Assembly (NCBI GenBank): GCA_002449915.1
Contig: DJXY01000112.1
Coordinates: 1 to 14,012 of the forward strand
From: Oribacterium sp. UBA6992
GTDB taxonomy: Bacteria > Bacillota > Clostridia > Lachnospirales > Lachnospiraceae
DNA length: 14,012 nt
Reading direction: 5' to 3'
The notes beneath the pieces were generated by a model. It made no database searches. It had not been told where the DNA came from and was given only the letters and a program-made list of their open reading frames with translations. The position numbers and the translations under genes were made by a program. Below are positions 1 through 7,315 of this stretch, one piece after another; position 1 is the stretch's first letter; every line of letters starts with the position of its first letter.

Positions 1-188
1 GGTCCCATGGTAACAACCGTGACCTGACAGCCTGTAGCATCCTTGAGCTCCAGTGCAGCCTCGACTGCATTCATATCATCCGGATTGGTGATGGTTGCCA
101 TGGAAGCACGGTCCAAAGTACCGTTTTCCTTAACCGCAACCTTGCCTGATGTATCCGGAACCTGCTTAGCACATACATAAATTCTCAT
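1..188 (-). CDS. etfB: Electron transfer flavoprotein beta subunit, N-terminal fragment (EtfB)
   Basis: This is the first 62 codons of a gene that runs off the left edge, so it is partial at its 3' end. The protein starts MRIYVCAKQVPDTSG and continues with an INPDD-like block (TNPDDMNAVEAALELKD) and VTVVTMG, the standard opening of EtfB. EtfB with EtfA forms an FAD- and AMP/FAD-binding heterodimer that passes electrons to or from acyl-CoA dehydrogenases in the cytoplasm. The start is ATG at 186-188, with a GGGAGGAA-type ribosome binding site at about 195-202. It lies 15 bases after the acyl-CoA dehydrogenase stop, so the two are almost certainly cotranscribed and work as partners. EtfA would be expected immediately beyond the window. 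The fragment is too short to tell whether this Etf is electron-bifurcating (NADH-linked) or simple. Confidence 0.93.
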   Translation of the reverse strand, partial: MRIYVCAKQVPDTSGKVAVKENGTLDRASMATITNPDDMNAVEAALELKDATGCQVTVVTMG

Positions 189-203
189 GTCCGATTCCTC
201 CCA

Positions 204-1346
204 TCAATGTAACAGCGCGCCAGAGATTACCATCTGCTGAACCTGACTTGTGCCTTCATAAATACTGAAGATTCTGGCATCACGATACATGCGCTCGATC
301 TTATATTCCTTTATATATCCATAACCTCCAAAGATCTGAAGTGCCTTATATGCAACACGGTTTGCCATCTCTGCAGCATAGTACTTGCACATTGCACACT
401 TAATGTAATTATCCTTAACTCCGGCATCCATTTCCTGCGCCGCCGTATAAACCATGCATCTCGCTGCTTCAATCTCTGTTGCCATTTCTGCAATTGCAAA
501 GCTGACCGCCTGGTTCTTGCAGATCGGACGACCAAACTGAACTCTTTCCTTGGAGTACTTGATCGCTTCTTCCAGGCATCCCTGTGCAAGTCCGAGGGAC
601 TGAGCGGCTACCCCGAGACGTCCACCATTCAGTGTCTTAAGTGCCGTCTGGAAGCCCTTGTCCTTTGGTCCGAGAAGCCATTTCTTGTTTACCCGTACAT
701 TGTCAAAGCTGATATCCGAGGTCGGATAACCGCCGATGCCCATCTTAGCCTCAGGCTTACCTGTGCTGATACCGGGAGTCTTCATATCTACGATAAACAT
801 TGAGATTCCCTTGCTGCCCTTCTGTGTACGGTCTGTTTTGGCATAAACCACAGCATAATCCGCAAACGGCGCACCGGAAATAAAGCACTTACGTCCATTA
901 ATGATATAATCATCTCCATCCTCAACGGCGTAGGTCTGCATGCTTCCGGCATCGGAGCCGGCACCAGGCTCGGTAAGTGCAAAAACAATATGCTTTTTAC
1001 CTGCCGCTACATCCGGCAGAATCGCCTGCTTCTGCTCCTCTGTTCCGCACATCAAAATCGGCCCTGCACCAAGGGAATTGGGAGTATTGACATAAATTGT
1101 GGCAACCGGCATCACTCTTGCAAATTCCTCACCCATAATCATATAGGTCAGCGTATCTGCTCCCTGTCCGCCATACTCTCTTGGAATTTTTACACCGGTA
1201 AATCCGTATTTTGCCATCTTGGCATACAGCTCTTCATCAAATTCTCCGGTTGCATCCAGTCTGTCCTGGATTTCCTTTGTAAATTCAGTTTCAGCAAAAT
1301 TACGGAAATTCTTTCTCAGCATTTCATATTTTTCTGAAAGAACCAT
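204..1346 (-). CDS. acdA: Acyl-CoA dehydrogenase (AcdA/FldZ-type enoyl-CoA reductase partner of Etf)
   Basis: A 380-residue FAD enzyme of the acyl-CoA dehydrogenase family, full length for the short-chain type. The N-terminal helical domain is followed by the flavin/substrate signature FALTEPGAGSDA (residues 122-133), a second beta-domain stretch, and the C-terminal helical domain ending IYEGTSQVQQ. Glu364 in that block is the expected catalytic base. In FldABC/HadABC-type operons this enzyme, with Etf, reduces the enoyl-CoA made by the dehydratase to the saturated acyl-CoA. Here it sits between the CoA transferase and etfB, the same order as acdA-etfB-etfA in known Stickland reductive operons (from memory). 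Start ATG is at 1344-1346 with an AAGGAGGAG ribosome binding site just upstream. A perfect hairpin (1374-1419) separates it from the CoA transferase. The substrate cannot be read from the sequence; the direction (reduction) is inferred from context. Confidence 0.93.
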   Translation of the reverse strand: MVLSEKYEMLRKNFRNFAETEFTKEIQDRLDATGEFDEELYAKMAKYGFTGVKIPREYGGQGADTLTYMIMGEEFARVMPVATIYVNTPNSLGAGPILMCGTEEQKQAILPDVAAGKKHIVFALTEPGAGSDAGSMQTYAVEDGDDYIINGRKCFISGAPFADYAVVYAKTDRTQKGSKGISMFIVDMKTPGISTGKPEAKMGIGGYPTSDISFDNVRVNKKWLLGPKDKGFQTALKTLNGGRLGVAAQSLGLAQGCLEEAIKYSKERVQFGRPICKNQAVSFAIAEMATEIEAARCMVYTAAQEMDAGVKDNYIKCAMCKYYAAEMANRVAYKALQIFGGYGYIKEYKIERMYRDARIFSIYEGTSQVQQMVISGALLH

Positions 1347-1373
1347 GCGTACTCCTCCTTAAATATAGAAAGA

Positions 1374-1419
1374 AGGGCAATGATAATGGTCATTAAATCA
1401 ATAGCAGCATCATTGCCCT
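1374..1419 (-). promoter_or_regulatory. Intercistronic 11-bp perfect hairpin between CoA transferase and acyl-CoA dehydrogenase
   Basis: AGGGCAATGAT (1374-1384) is the exact reverse complement of ATCATTGCCCT (1409-1419), leaving a 24-base loop. In the minus-strand transcript the hairpin lies just after the CoA transferase stop (1431) and ahead of the acyl-CoA dehydrogenase ribosome binding site (1351-1360). The bases after it on the minus strand are pyrimidine-rich (TTCTTTCTATATTT) but not a continuous U tract. It could be a partial terminator or an mRNA-stabilising or processing element that sets the acdA-etf level separately. The inverted repeat is certain; its function is inferred. Confidence 0.5.
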
Positions 1420-1430
1420 CACAGATTTAC

Positions 1431-2663
1431 TTATTTATTATCGCGAATGTAAAGTGCCTTATCTTCAATCATCCGTTTTACGTCTTCATCGGAATAGCCT
1501 AATTCCTTAAGCACCTCCGGTCCCTGCTCTCCAAGGTCCGGTGCTCTGTTGTATTCCGGAACTCCCATGTTGGCAAACTTAACCGGAAGTCTTACAAGTC
1601 TTCTGGTGTTACCTGTCCGGAACTTCATATCATAAAAACAGTCATTGGCCTCTGCCTGCTTATCCGCAAGGATTTCCTCCCAGCTCTGTGCAAGACCAAA
1701 CGCAACATCGTTTTCCGTAAGGCTCTTTACCATCTCATCCTTGGTGTACTTGGCAAACTCATTCGTTACAATATCATAAACCTCCTGTGTCTTGCCGTTT
1801 TTCTGGCATTCCAGAATTGGGAAATACTCCTTATTGCCGACAAGGTCCTCTCGATGAATCGAACGCATAACCTTGTCATAGTACATATTGTAGTCAGGAG
1901 TACACAGCTGGATGTAACGACCATCCTTTGTCTTAAAGCAGTTATTGGTCGGGGTTGCCGCATTTCTTGCATCAATCGGGTATTTCCTTGCAATGCCATC
2001 ATAGTTTGCAGCCTGCACCATCATACCCATGTTGTAAATCGAAGTTTCAAACAGCGACGTCTCAACCTTCTCGCCTTCTCCAGTCATCTTGGCATGGTAG
2101 AGTGCTGCAAGGATACCTGCTGCAAGATTCATGCCAACATTATGATCTCCAAGGCCAGGTGTAACATTCATTGGACGATCTCCTGCCTGATGCAGTGAAT
2201 GTAAATAACCACCTCTTGCAAAAAATGCTGTGAAATCAAACCCTGGCAGATCCTTATCAGGTCCCTTTTCACCGTAACCGGTGCAGATCGCATAGACGAG
2301 CTTCGGAAACTTTACCTTAAGATGATCATAATCCAGATTCAGCTTTTCCAATGCCTGGATCCGCCAGTTAGTGATCAGTACATCTGCAGTTGAGAGGAGC
2401 TTATAAAAAGCTTCCATGCCTTCCGGAGACTTTAAATTAAGAGATGCCTCTCTCTTATTGGCATTTTCCAGTTCCCATGTAGTATTTTCCAGCCAGTCCA
2501 GTGGTCTGCCCTCAGACGGAGCGGTATACCGGAGCGGATCGCCCTTCGGTGCCTCAATCTTGATGACATCGGCGCCGCAGTCCGCAAGAAATCTGCCTGC
2601 TGTTGCTGCCGCAATAAAATTAGCAAGCTCTACAACTCTCACACCTTCTAGTAACTTACTCAT
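1431..2663 (-). CDS. fldA: Class III (CaiB/BaiF) CoA transferase, FldA/HadA-like
   Basis: A 410-residue family III CoA transferase, the expected length for FldA/HadA. The N-terminus GVRVVELANFIAA and the CoA/ADP-binding region GADVIKIEAPKGDPLRY are followed by GYGEKGPDKDLPGFDFTAFFARGG-type sequence (about 129-152) and PGLGDH (169-174). Asp173 aligns with the catalytic aspartate that forms the acyl-enzyme anhydride in this family. It would move CoA from a product acyl-CoA to the incoming 2-hydroxy acid, making the dehydratase substrate without spending ATP. From memory it resembles FldA of Clostridium sporogenes (blocks ELANFIAA, GDPLRYTAPSEGRPL, ELENANK) more than HadA of C. difficile, which hints at an aryl-lactate-like substrate; this is a recollection, not an alignment. 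Start ATG at 2661-2663 has an AAGGAGA ribosome binding site 8 bases upstream. Unlike the classical order, it lies after the dehydratase genes, behind a transporter. Carnitine CoA transferase is a less likely alternative. Confidence 0.85.
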   Translation of the reverse strand: MSKLLEGVRVVELANFIAAATAGRFLADCGADVIKIEAPKGDPLRYTAPSEGRPLDWLENTTWELENANKREASLNLKSPEGMEAFYKLLSTADVLITNWRIQALEKLNLDYDHLKVKFPKLVYAICTGYGEKGPDKDLPGFDFTAFFARGGYLHSLHQAGDRPMNVTPGLGDHNVGMNLAAGILAALYHAKMTGEGEKVETSLFETSIYNMGMMVQAANYDGIARKYPIDARNAATPTNNCFKTKDGRYIQLCTPDYNMYYDKVMRSIHREDLVGNKEYFPILECQKNGKTQEVYDIVTNEFAKYTKDEMVKSLTENDVAFGLAQSWEEILADKQAEANDCFYDMKFRTGNTRRLVRLPVKFANMGVPEYNRAPDLGEQGPEVLKELGYSDEDVKRMIEDKALYIRDNK

Positions 2664-2712
2664 GACTAACTCTCCTTTTTATTGACAATTACCCGCTTCA
2701 GATAAAGCATTA

Positions 2713-3864
2713 TTACTTTGTTTCATCTTTCAGAGGTAATGAATCAAACTTTGTAACAATCATATGTACAATGTACGGAATTATGATAACAGGGATCGTA
2801 AGGTATCCGAGATACTTATATCCGACAGCGACAATCTTGTTGAGGCCCAGCTGTGCAATCAAAAATGCTACAACCGTGCAAACTAGTGTAACAATGATTA
2901 CATTTTTACCCGGCTTATCGGTCGGATTGAACTTAGGATCCAGTCCCTTGCAGACTCTGTTGGACATACCTGCGATCATATTAACTGCGGTGGAAACAGA
3001 ACCAAGTACAATCAGGATGGAAATAATTGGTCTCAGAATTGCGGATGCTGGTCCTTTATTGACAAGGATCATAAGAGGAATTGGCTCCTTCATCCAGTTC
3101 GGGTCATTGGTAATGGCAGTAAGCCCAAGTACTGCCATGAGGCAGATAATACCATTTACAAAAAATCCGGCGATCATCGAAGTTCTGGCATCATCAGGCT
3201 CTTTAAATGGAGCTGCATGCTGAACCAAAAGACCAATAGATGCGAGCTGGAAAGATCCATATACTATGGTCATCCACAGAGCCTTACCAAATGGCTGCGG
3301 AGCTGCGGAGCTTGCTGCTATATTAGCTTGGATATCTCCCCACTGTGCAAAGATATTGGGAACATAAACCAGAAAAAGTCCGGCAACAATGGCGATCGAC
3401 AGGAACGACGCCACTCTTCGTACAACGTTAGTGCCATAAACTGCTACTATGAAAATAAATAATCCGACAAATATGGTCCCAACCCAATGATTTAAACCAA
3501 AGGATGTCTTCATGGTTTCTACACCAGTTGCAAAAGCTGCCGCAGGTGCAACACAGAGCGTTACGACATATACCAGCTCGTACAAATTAGAAAAGATCGG
3601 TGCATACTTTCCATAAAATCTGTTGTTAAAGCTTCTGTAGTCATATACATTATGACGTCTTGCATATCTAAGTGCATACCACTGATAAAATGCGCCGATT
3701 GCCTGTGAAATCAGGCAGGTTAGAAACGCCCAGTTTCCAAATCGTACAAAGTAAGCTCTTAACTGGTTGCCGGATGCAAATCCACCGCCAAACTGCGTTG
3801 TAAACCATACAAACGCCACACCAATCTCAATGGCAAAACGGCTTTCCCTATTATTTCCGTTCAT
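2713..3864 (-). CDS. YkvI-family membrane transporter (APC/LeuT-fold superfamily), probable substrate uptake
   Basis: A 383-residue polytopic membrane protein with roughly ten hydrophobic segments. Its first segment carries a broken glycine-rich stretch, FTTQFGGGFASGNQ (residues 21-34), typical of the unwound TM1 of the YkvI family in the APC superfamily. Charged loops such as RYARRHNVYDYRSF separate the helices, and the C-terminus is short and hydrophilic (KFDSLPLKDETK). It has no signal peptide beyond TM1. It sits inside the dehydratase operon, 50 bases after the beta subunit and 49 bases before the CoA transferase, with its own AGGAGG site 9 bases before ATG (3862-3864). The context suggests it imports the 2-hydroxy or acrylic acid, or exchanges it for the reduced product. 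YkvI-family substrates are generally not characterised, so the solute and coupling ion are unknown. Confidence 0.75.
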   Translation of the reverse strand: MNGNNRESRFAIEIGVAFVWFTTQFGGGFASGNQLRAYFVRFGNWAFLTCLISQAIGAFYQWYALRYARRHNVYDYRSFNNRFYGKYAPIFSNLYELVYVVTLCVAPAAAFATGVETMKTSFGLNHWVGTIFVGLFIFIVAVYGTNVVRRVASFLSIAIVAGLFLVYVPNIFAQWGDIQANIAASSAAPQPFGKALWMTIVYGSFQLASIGLLVQHAAPFKEPDDARTSMIAGFFVNGIICLMAVLGLTAITNDPNWMKEPIPLMILVNKGPASAILRPIISILIVLGSVSTAVNMIAGMSNRVCKGLDPKFNPTDKPGKNVIIVTLVCTVVAFLIAQLGLNKIVAVGYKYLGYLTIPVIIIPYIVHMIVTKFDSLPLKDETK

Positions 3865-3914
3865 TGCTTTTTTCCTCCTATAACCCCCAACGTGTGTGTA
3901 AGGAATACGTATTA

Positions 3915-5027
3915 TCAGAACAGCTCGCTAAAGGCTTCCAGCTGCGTTGCGGCTTGTTCATAGTTCACCATCTGACGATCCACCTCGATATTTACCTGAT
4001 GGAGACCTGCCTTCTCACATGCTCTCTTGATCGGTACATAATCAAATTCCTCCGGATCGCAGAACTTGGTCATCAGCACAATAACGCCCTCTGCATGATG
4101 CTTCTGAGCCTCGGTAACAATGTAATCCACTCTCTTTTTGTCTGCATCATAGAGCAAGGTATCATCATCCATAGAGCAGAACTTCTCTACAAGTCCGTCC
4201 ATCGGATTCTGAATGGTCTCCGGTACGTCTTTCTTATACTGTCTGGATTCATCACATACATCATCAAATGCAACCTTGATGCCGTATTTCTCAAAAAGCT
4301 CCAGAAGCTGCGGAGCATCTGCAAGGATACCGCTGACAAGCACTCTTACCTTACGGCTGTCCTTTGGTCCCTCTTTAAGTCTCTCAATAAGCTCCTTAAC
4401 GAGAGTGGTATGCTCCTCCGGGAGCATGAACCAGGCACTCTTAAATACATCGGATCTTTCCTGTGCGGAAACCTCGTACTCAGATGCAACCTCGGCAAAC
4501 TCACGCATCACAGCGTTATGCTCGTTGTAAATATGATTGGATACTCTCAAATTGTCATCCGAGAAATGTGCTCCTGTAATCGCTTCCAGATCGGAAATGA
4601 CTCTCTCATATCCAGCCTTGGTAAAGCGCTTGCCATAATCCGGCTTTCTGTTCTGCGGATAGCTCATCGGAATAAACGGGATATCCTTTACTGCATACTT
4701 CCAGTTCTGTCCAATACACTTCAGCGAATCGCAGAGGGAAGGAACAACCAGCGCGGATGCACCCTTATAGGTCCCATTGATGCCAAGTTCCAGAATCGAC
4801 TGCATAATAGAGCAGATAAACGCCGGGAAATATTTTTTAGACTGATTGAGCTGAATGTCAGCGCCCCATACACCCATCGGTACAAGTCCCATGGAATGGA
4901 TGATCTCATTTGGGGTATAGTAAGTTACCAGAACAACCTTTTTACCATCCGCGAGATACTGATTAAGCTGCTGCTTTGGATTAAATGCAACCTCGTGAAG
5001 CTTTGCAAAAATTTCTTTTGAAGTCAT
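3915..5027 (-). CDS. fldC: 2-Hydroxyacyl-CoA dehydratase beta subunit (FldC/HadC-like)
   Basis: Beta subunit of the oxygen-sensitive dehydratase that removes water from a (R)-2-hydroxyacyl-CoA by a ketyl-radical mechanism. The length of about 370 residues matches FldC/HadC. Visible family features (numbered from the upstream GTG) are the YYTPNEIIHSMGLVPMGVWGA block (38-58), Cys74 in AFICSI, Cys101 and Cys106 in SLCDSLKC, SYPQNRKP (124-131), and Cys325 in MTKFCDPEEFDY. Cys74, Cys106 (or Cys101) and Cys325 are the probable [4Fe-4S] ligands. Two starts are possible. GTG at 5031-5033 overlaps the alpha stop as GTGA but lies only 4 bases from the AAGGAGG site (5038-5044). ATG at 5025-5027 lies 10 bases from it and two bases after the alpha stop, and is preferred here. 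Tight coupling to alpha fits a 1:1 heterodimer. Confidence 0.9.
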   Translation of the reverse strand: MTSKEIFAKLHEVAFNPKQQLNQYLADGKKVVLVTYYTPNEIIHSMGLVPMGVWGADIQLNQSKKYFPAFICSIMQSILELGINGTYKGASALVVPSLCDSLKCIGQNWKYAVKDIPFIPMSYPQNRKPDYGKRFTKAGYERVISDLEAITGAHFSDDNLRVSNHIYNEHNAVMREFAEVASEYEVSAQERSDVFKSAWFMLPEEHTTLVKELIERLKEGPKDSRKVRVLVSGILADAPQLLELFEKYGIKVAFDDVCDESRQYKKDVPETIQNPMDGLVEKFCSMDDDTLLYDADKKRVDYIVTEAQKHHAEGVIVLMTKFCDPEEFDYVPIKRACEKAGLHQVNIEVDRQMVNYEQAATQLEAFSELF

Positions 5028-5029
5028 AC

Positions 5030-6265
5030 TCACTTTGCCTCCTTATTGGTATCCATAATCTCCATAAGACCCTGTACTCTTGTATCATACTGTGCTTCTG
5101 AGAAATTTCTCGGATCCGCCTGGTCCCCATCAAAGGAAACCACCGGGATATTGCATTCCTTACCGATCTGACGGGACATCTCCGGCATAAATCCGGACCA
5201 AAGCTTGCAGGAACGATTAGTATGTACGAGCAGACCTTCTACATGATTATCCTTGCAGAGGCGGACTCTCTTATCCCTTGCGTGCTCGATGTTCATGCAG
5301 TTAGGCACTTCAGCGTAGGCTCTGCACATATCTCTGAAATCTTTATAAATAAATCCAAAGGCATCGGCATAAATTGTAGTTACCATGTTGATTCCACGGC
5401 CTTTAAGTCCGGTAGATGTCACACGAAGCCACGGCCAGCAGGCAATACCCTCAAACATGATCCGGTACTTCTCCTCTGCATGGAAAGTGGACGTACCATT
5501 GAGATGATTCTCCTCGTACTCGGAATTAAGCTTATCCATAGCCTCGGCAGCTTCTTCCTTACCTCTGGCAGTTACCATAACCGCCATATGGTTGAGCAGG
5601 TCAAATCCGTTAAATGGAGATGGTACATATCTTGCCGTAGCAGTTGCATCCAGCCATGCCTTGCTAGCTCTGCCGGAAATCTGCTGTACCTGTCTGAACT
5701 TTTCATCGCTCCATTTATGACCGGTAATCTTTTCCAGCTGATGGATCGCATCCCACATCTGCGCTTCAATATAATCAATCTCCGCCTCGGAAACCTCATA
5801 ATCCGGGTTAAACGGAATATCGATCATGATCATCGGGATATTCAGTTCTTTAGCGATATTTTCATACCACTTGATCATACAGTTACAAATGTTATTAGCG
5901 CACAGTACATAATCCGGAAGCGGCATATCCTGCTCTGGTGCACTCTTAAGCTTCATATATGCTAGCGAGATTCTGGCATATGCGCAGATATCATTGCTGT
6001 AGCCTTCACTCTCCGCTTCCGAGCACATCCTCTCTCCGCCGCCTCTGGCTGCAATACCAGCTGCCTGGTTTTCAGGATAGCAGACGGTGAGTCCCAGCGT
6101 TTCCGGAATTTCCACCGGGAAGTTGCTGGAGCACCATCCGACGAGTTCTCCACGCTTTTTTGCTTCTACAGCATCTGAATATGCATCCGCCGCGATTTTT
6201 CTAAGACGCATCTTTGCTGAATTAGGATCCGGTGCCGGTCTCTGCTTTTTTACTTCTTCTGCCAT
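5030..6265 (-). CDS. fldB: 2-Hydroxyacyl-CoA dehydratase alpha subunit (FldB/HadB-like)
   Basis: A 411-residue HgdB/HgdA-family protein, the usual length for FldB/HadB. Landmarks are GWCSSNFPVEIPE (43-55), YPENQAAGIAARGG (63-76), Cys94 in YSNDICAYAR, LCANNICNCMIKWYE (121-135), and the C-terminal NRSCKLWSGFMPE (350-362) and FDGDQADPRNFSEAQYDTR (378-396). Cys94, Cys127 (or Cys122) and Cys353 are the likely cluster ligands, by analogy with HadB. With the beta subunit it dehydrates the 2-hydroxyacyl-CoA to the trans-2-enoyl-CoA after one-electron activation by the ATP-dependent activator encoded just upstream. Start ATG at 6263-6265 has AGGAGG at 6275-6280, and that site overlaps the activator's stop codon, pointing to translational coupling. 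The cysteine assignment is by family knowledge, and the exact hydroxyacyl substrate is not readable. 2-Hydroxyglutaryl-CoA dehydratase is less likely given the FldA-like neighbour. Confidence 0.92.
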   Translation of the reverse strand: MAEEVKKQRPAPDPNSAKMRLRKIAADAYSDAVEAKKRGELVGWCSSNFPVEIPETLGLTVCYPENQAAGIAARGGGERMCSEAESEGYSNDICAYARISLAYMKLKSAPEQDMPLPDYVLCANNICNCMIKWYENIAKELNIPMIMIDIPFNPDYEVSEAEIDYIEAQMWDAIHQLEKITGHKWSDEKFRQVQQISGRASKAWLDATATARYVPSPFNGFDLLNHMAVMVTARGKEEAAEAMDKLNSEYEENHLNGTSTFHAEEKYRIMFEGIACWPWLRVTSTGLKGRGINMVTTIYADAFGFIYKDFRDMCRAYAEVPNCMNIEHARDKRVRLCKDNHVEGLLVHTNRSCKLWSGFMPEMSRQIGKECNIPVVSFDGDQADPRNFSEAQYDTRVQGLMEIMDTNKEAK

Positions 6266-6279
6266 AAAATAGAACCTCC

Positions 6280-7068
6280 TTATGTATTATTTTTTTTATT
6301 TTCTTTATTGAAAGCATACAGGGAAGCTCCCAGAGCCCCCATAAGCTGTGCTTTGTCATCATATAAAATCGGAACGCCAAGTTCCTTTTCCAGTGCGAGT
6401 CTCACACCACCGTTCTGTGCAACGCCTCCGGTCATGCATACCTTTTCCTGTACGCCGACTCTGCGTACAAGCGAGGCAACTCTGGATGCCACCGAGCTGC
6501 AGATCCCGGCAACTACATCCGGTATTTTGACGCCGTTGGCAAGCTGTGAAATAACCTCTGATTCCGCAAAAACCGTACAAGTGCTGGAAATCTGCGCCGG
6601 TTCTGTTGCCTTGGCTGCTTCCTTTTCCAAATCACTGATTTTAAGATTCAGGATACTTGCCATAACATCCAGGAAACGTCCGGTACCTGCTGCGCATTTG
6701 TCATTCATCGCAAAATTTGCAAGCTGTCCTCGCTCGTTAAGAGACAAAACCTTTGCATCCTGTCCACCGATATCGATGACCGTATGCACATCAGGAAAGA
6801 CAAAGTGCGCACCGATTGCATGGCAGCTAAGCTCACTGATCTGGTAATCTGCCTGCTCATATGTCTGTCTGCCATATCCCGTTGCAACAACAGCGGTCAT
6901 GTCCTCCATCCGTAGTCCAGATTTGTCAAGCACTTCCGTGACAGCATTCTGCACTCCGCTTGTTCCAACCGTTGCAATAATAATGGACGAAGCAACAATG
7001 CGCTCTCCGTTTTCCAGTATTACTGCCTTTGCAGTTGTAGAACCAATATCCACACCCAGTGTATACAT
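6280..7068 (-). CDS. fldI: 2-Hydroxyacyl-CoA dehydratase activator (FldI/HadI/HgdC-like, [4Fe-4S] ATPase)
   Basis: A 262-residue ASKHA-fold protein, the expected length for HgdC/HadI. It has the first phosphate loop VDIGSTTAKAVI (6-17), VIDIGGQDAKV (97-107), and the two cysteines of the homodimer-bridging [4Fe-4S] cluster, Cys125 in DKCAAGTGRF and Cys164 in SSTCTVFAESE. These line up closely with the helix-cluster-helix of characterised archerases. MTGGVAQNGG (212-221) is the adenosine-side loop. It injects one high-energy electron into the dehydratase at the cost of ATP, using ferredoxin or flavodoxin as donor. As first gene of the operon it follows an approximately 90-base leader with operator-like repeats. 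Start ATG is at 7066-7068, with GGAG 7 bases upstream. A GTATACATG repeat overlaps the start codon, so the first codons may double as a regulatory site. The C-terminus is Asn/Lys rich. Confidence 0.94.
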   Translation of the reverse strand: MYTLGVDIGSTTAKAVILENGERIVASSIIIATVGTSGVQNAVTEVLDKSGLRMEDMTAVVATGYGRQTYEQADYQISELSCHAIGAHFVFPDVHTVIDIGGQDAKVLSLNERGQLANFAMNDKCAAGTGRFLDVMASILNLKISDLEKEAAKATEPAQISSTCTVFAESEVISQLANGVKIPDVVAGICSSVASRVASLVRRVGVQEKVCMTGGVAQNGGVRLALEKELGVPILYDDKAQLMGALGASLYAFNKENKKNNT

Positions 7069-7123
7069 GACCTATCTCCTATTTCGTATACATGTTGATA
7101 CGTATACATGTTTATTTGTATAC
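7061..7123. promoter_or_regulatory. Cluster of GTATAC operator-like repeats in the leader of the dehydratase operon
   Basis: GTATAC starts at 7061, 7086, 7102 and 7118. The last three are spaced exactly 16 bp apart, and the first three share the longer word GTATACATG (CATGTATAC on the coding strand). The 7118 copy is the symmetric TGTATACA. This fits the GntR-family half-site pattern GT-N2-AC seen with FCD-type regulators. The three spaced copies lie downstream of the predicted transcription start, so bound protein would act as a roadblock or occlude the start region. The regulator is probably the GntR protein encoded immediately upstream. Repeats are directly seen; the binding protein is inferred. 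Confidence 0.65.
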
Positions 7124-7142
7124 AACCAACCATCAAAAAATA

Positions 7143-7156
7143 TTCCTTTCGGAATC
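7143..7156 (-). promoter_or_regulatory. Small GAAA-tetraloop hairpin at the predicted 5' end of the dehydratase mRNA
   Basis: On the minus strand the sequence reads ATTCC-GAAA-GGAAT, a 5-bp stem closed by a GNRA tetraloop and followed by ATTTTTT. It falls at or just after the transcription start predicted from the -10 box at 7163-7168. It may stabilise the 5' end or act as a weak early terminator. The stem is short and could be chance. Confidence 0.3.
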
Positions 7157-7162
7157 GTTATT

Positions 7163-7191
7163 ATTTTATCAATGCATATCTATAATGTAAA
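7163..7191 (-). promoter_or_regulatory. Predicted sigma-A promoter of the dehydratase operon
   Basis: The minus strand has a -35 box TTTACA (7186-7191), a 17-base spacer and a -10 box TAAAAT (7163-7168). Upstream DNA (about 7192-7270) is extremely A/T rich with long A and T tracts, as in an UP element. Transcription would start near 7156, giving a leader of about 88 bases before the activator ATG (7066-7068). The boxes and spacing are directly read; activity is inferred. Confidence 0.6.
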
Positions 7192-7273
7192 TCTTTTTTT
7201 GTTAAAAAAAAAATTTTTGTGGATTTGAATATAATATTTTTATATTTTTAGTGATATTTAAGATTGTAAAATA

Positions 7274-7300
7274 AAAAAGGGCCTATCGTCAGCCCTTTTT
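7274..7300 (-). terminator. Intrinsic terminator after the GntR regulator gene
   Basis: AAAAAGGGC (7274-7282) and GCCCTTTTT (7292-7300) form a perfect 9-bp stem with a 9-base loop. On the minus strand the GC part is followed by TTTTTTATTTT. It lies 16 bases past the GntR stop, so it should end the ligase-thioesterase-gntR transcript and insulate it from the dehydratase operon. The symmetric A/T flanks could allow bidirectional function. Confidence 0.8.
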
Positions 7301-7315
7301 ATCAAGATACTATTA

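Noticed and set aside
2524..2529. Further GTATAC hexamers at 2524, 12917 and 13673
   Set aside because: All three lie inside coding sequence and lack the CATGTATAC extension. About three chance hexamers are expected in 14 kb, so they are not counted as operators.
3864..5021. Long plus-strand open frame (385 codons) antisense to the dehydratase beta subunit
   Set aside because: It is a shadow of a clearly conserved minus-strand gene. The translation shows no recognisable domain and no suitable ribosome binding site. The same holds for the 247-codon plus frame at 5222-5965 and other antisense frames.
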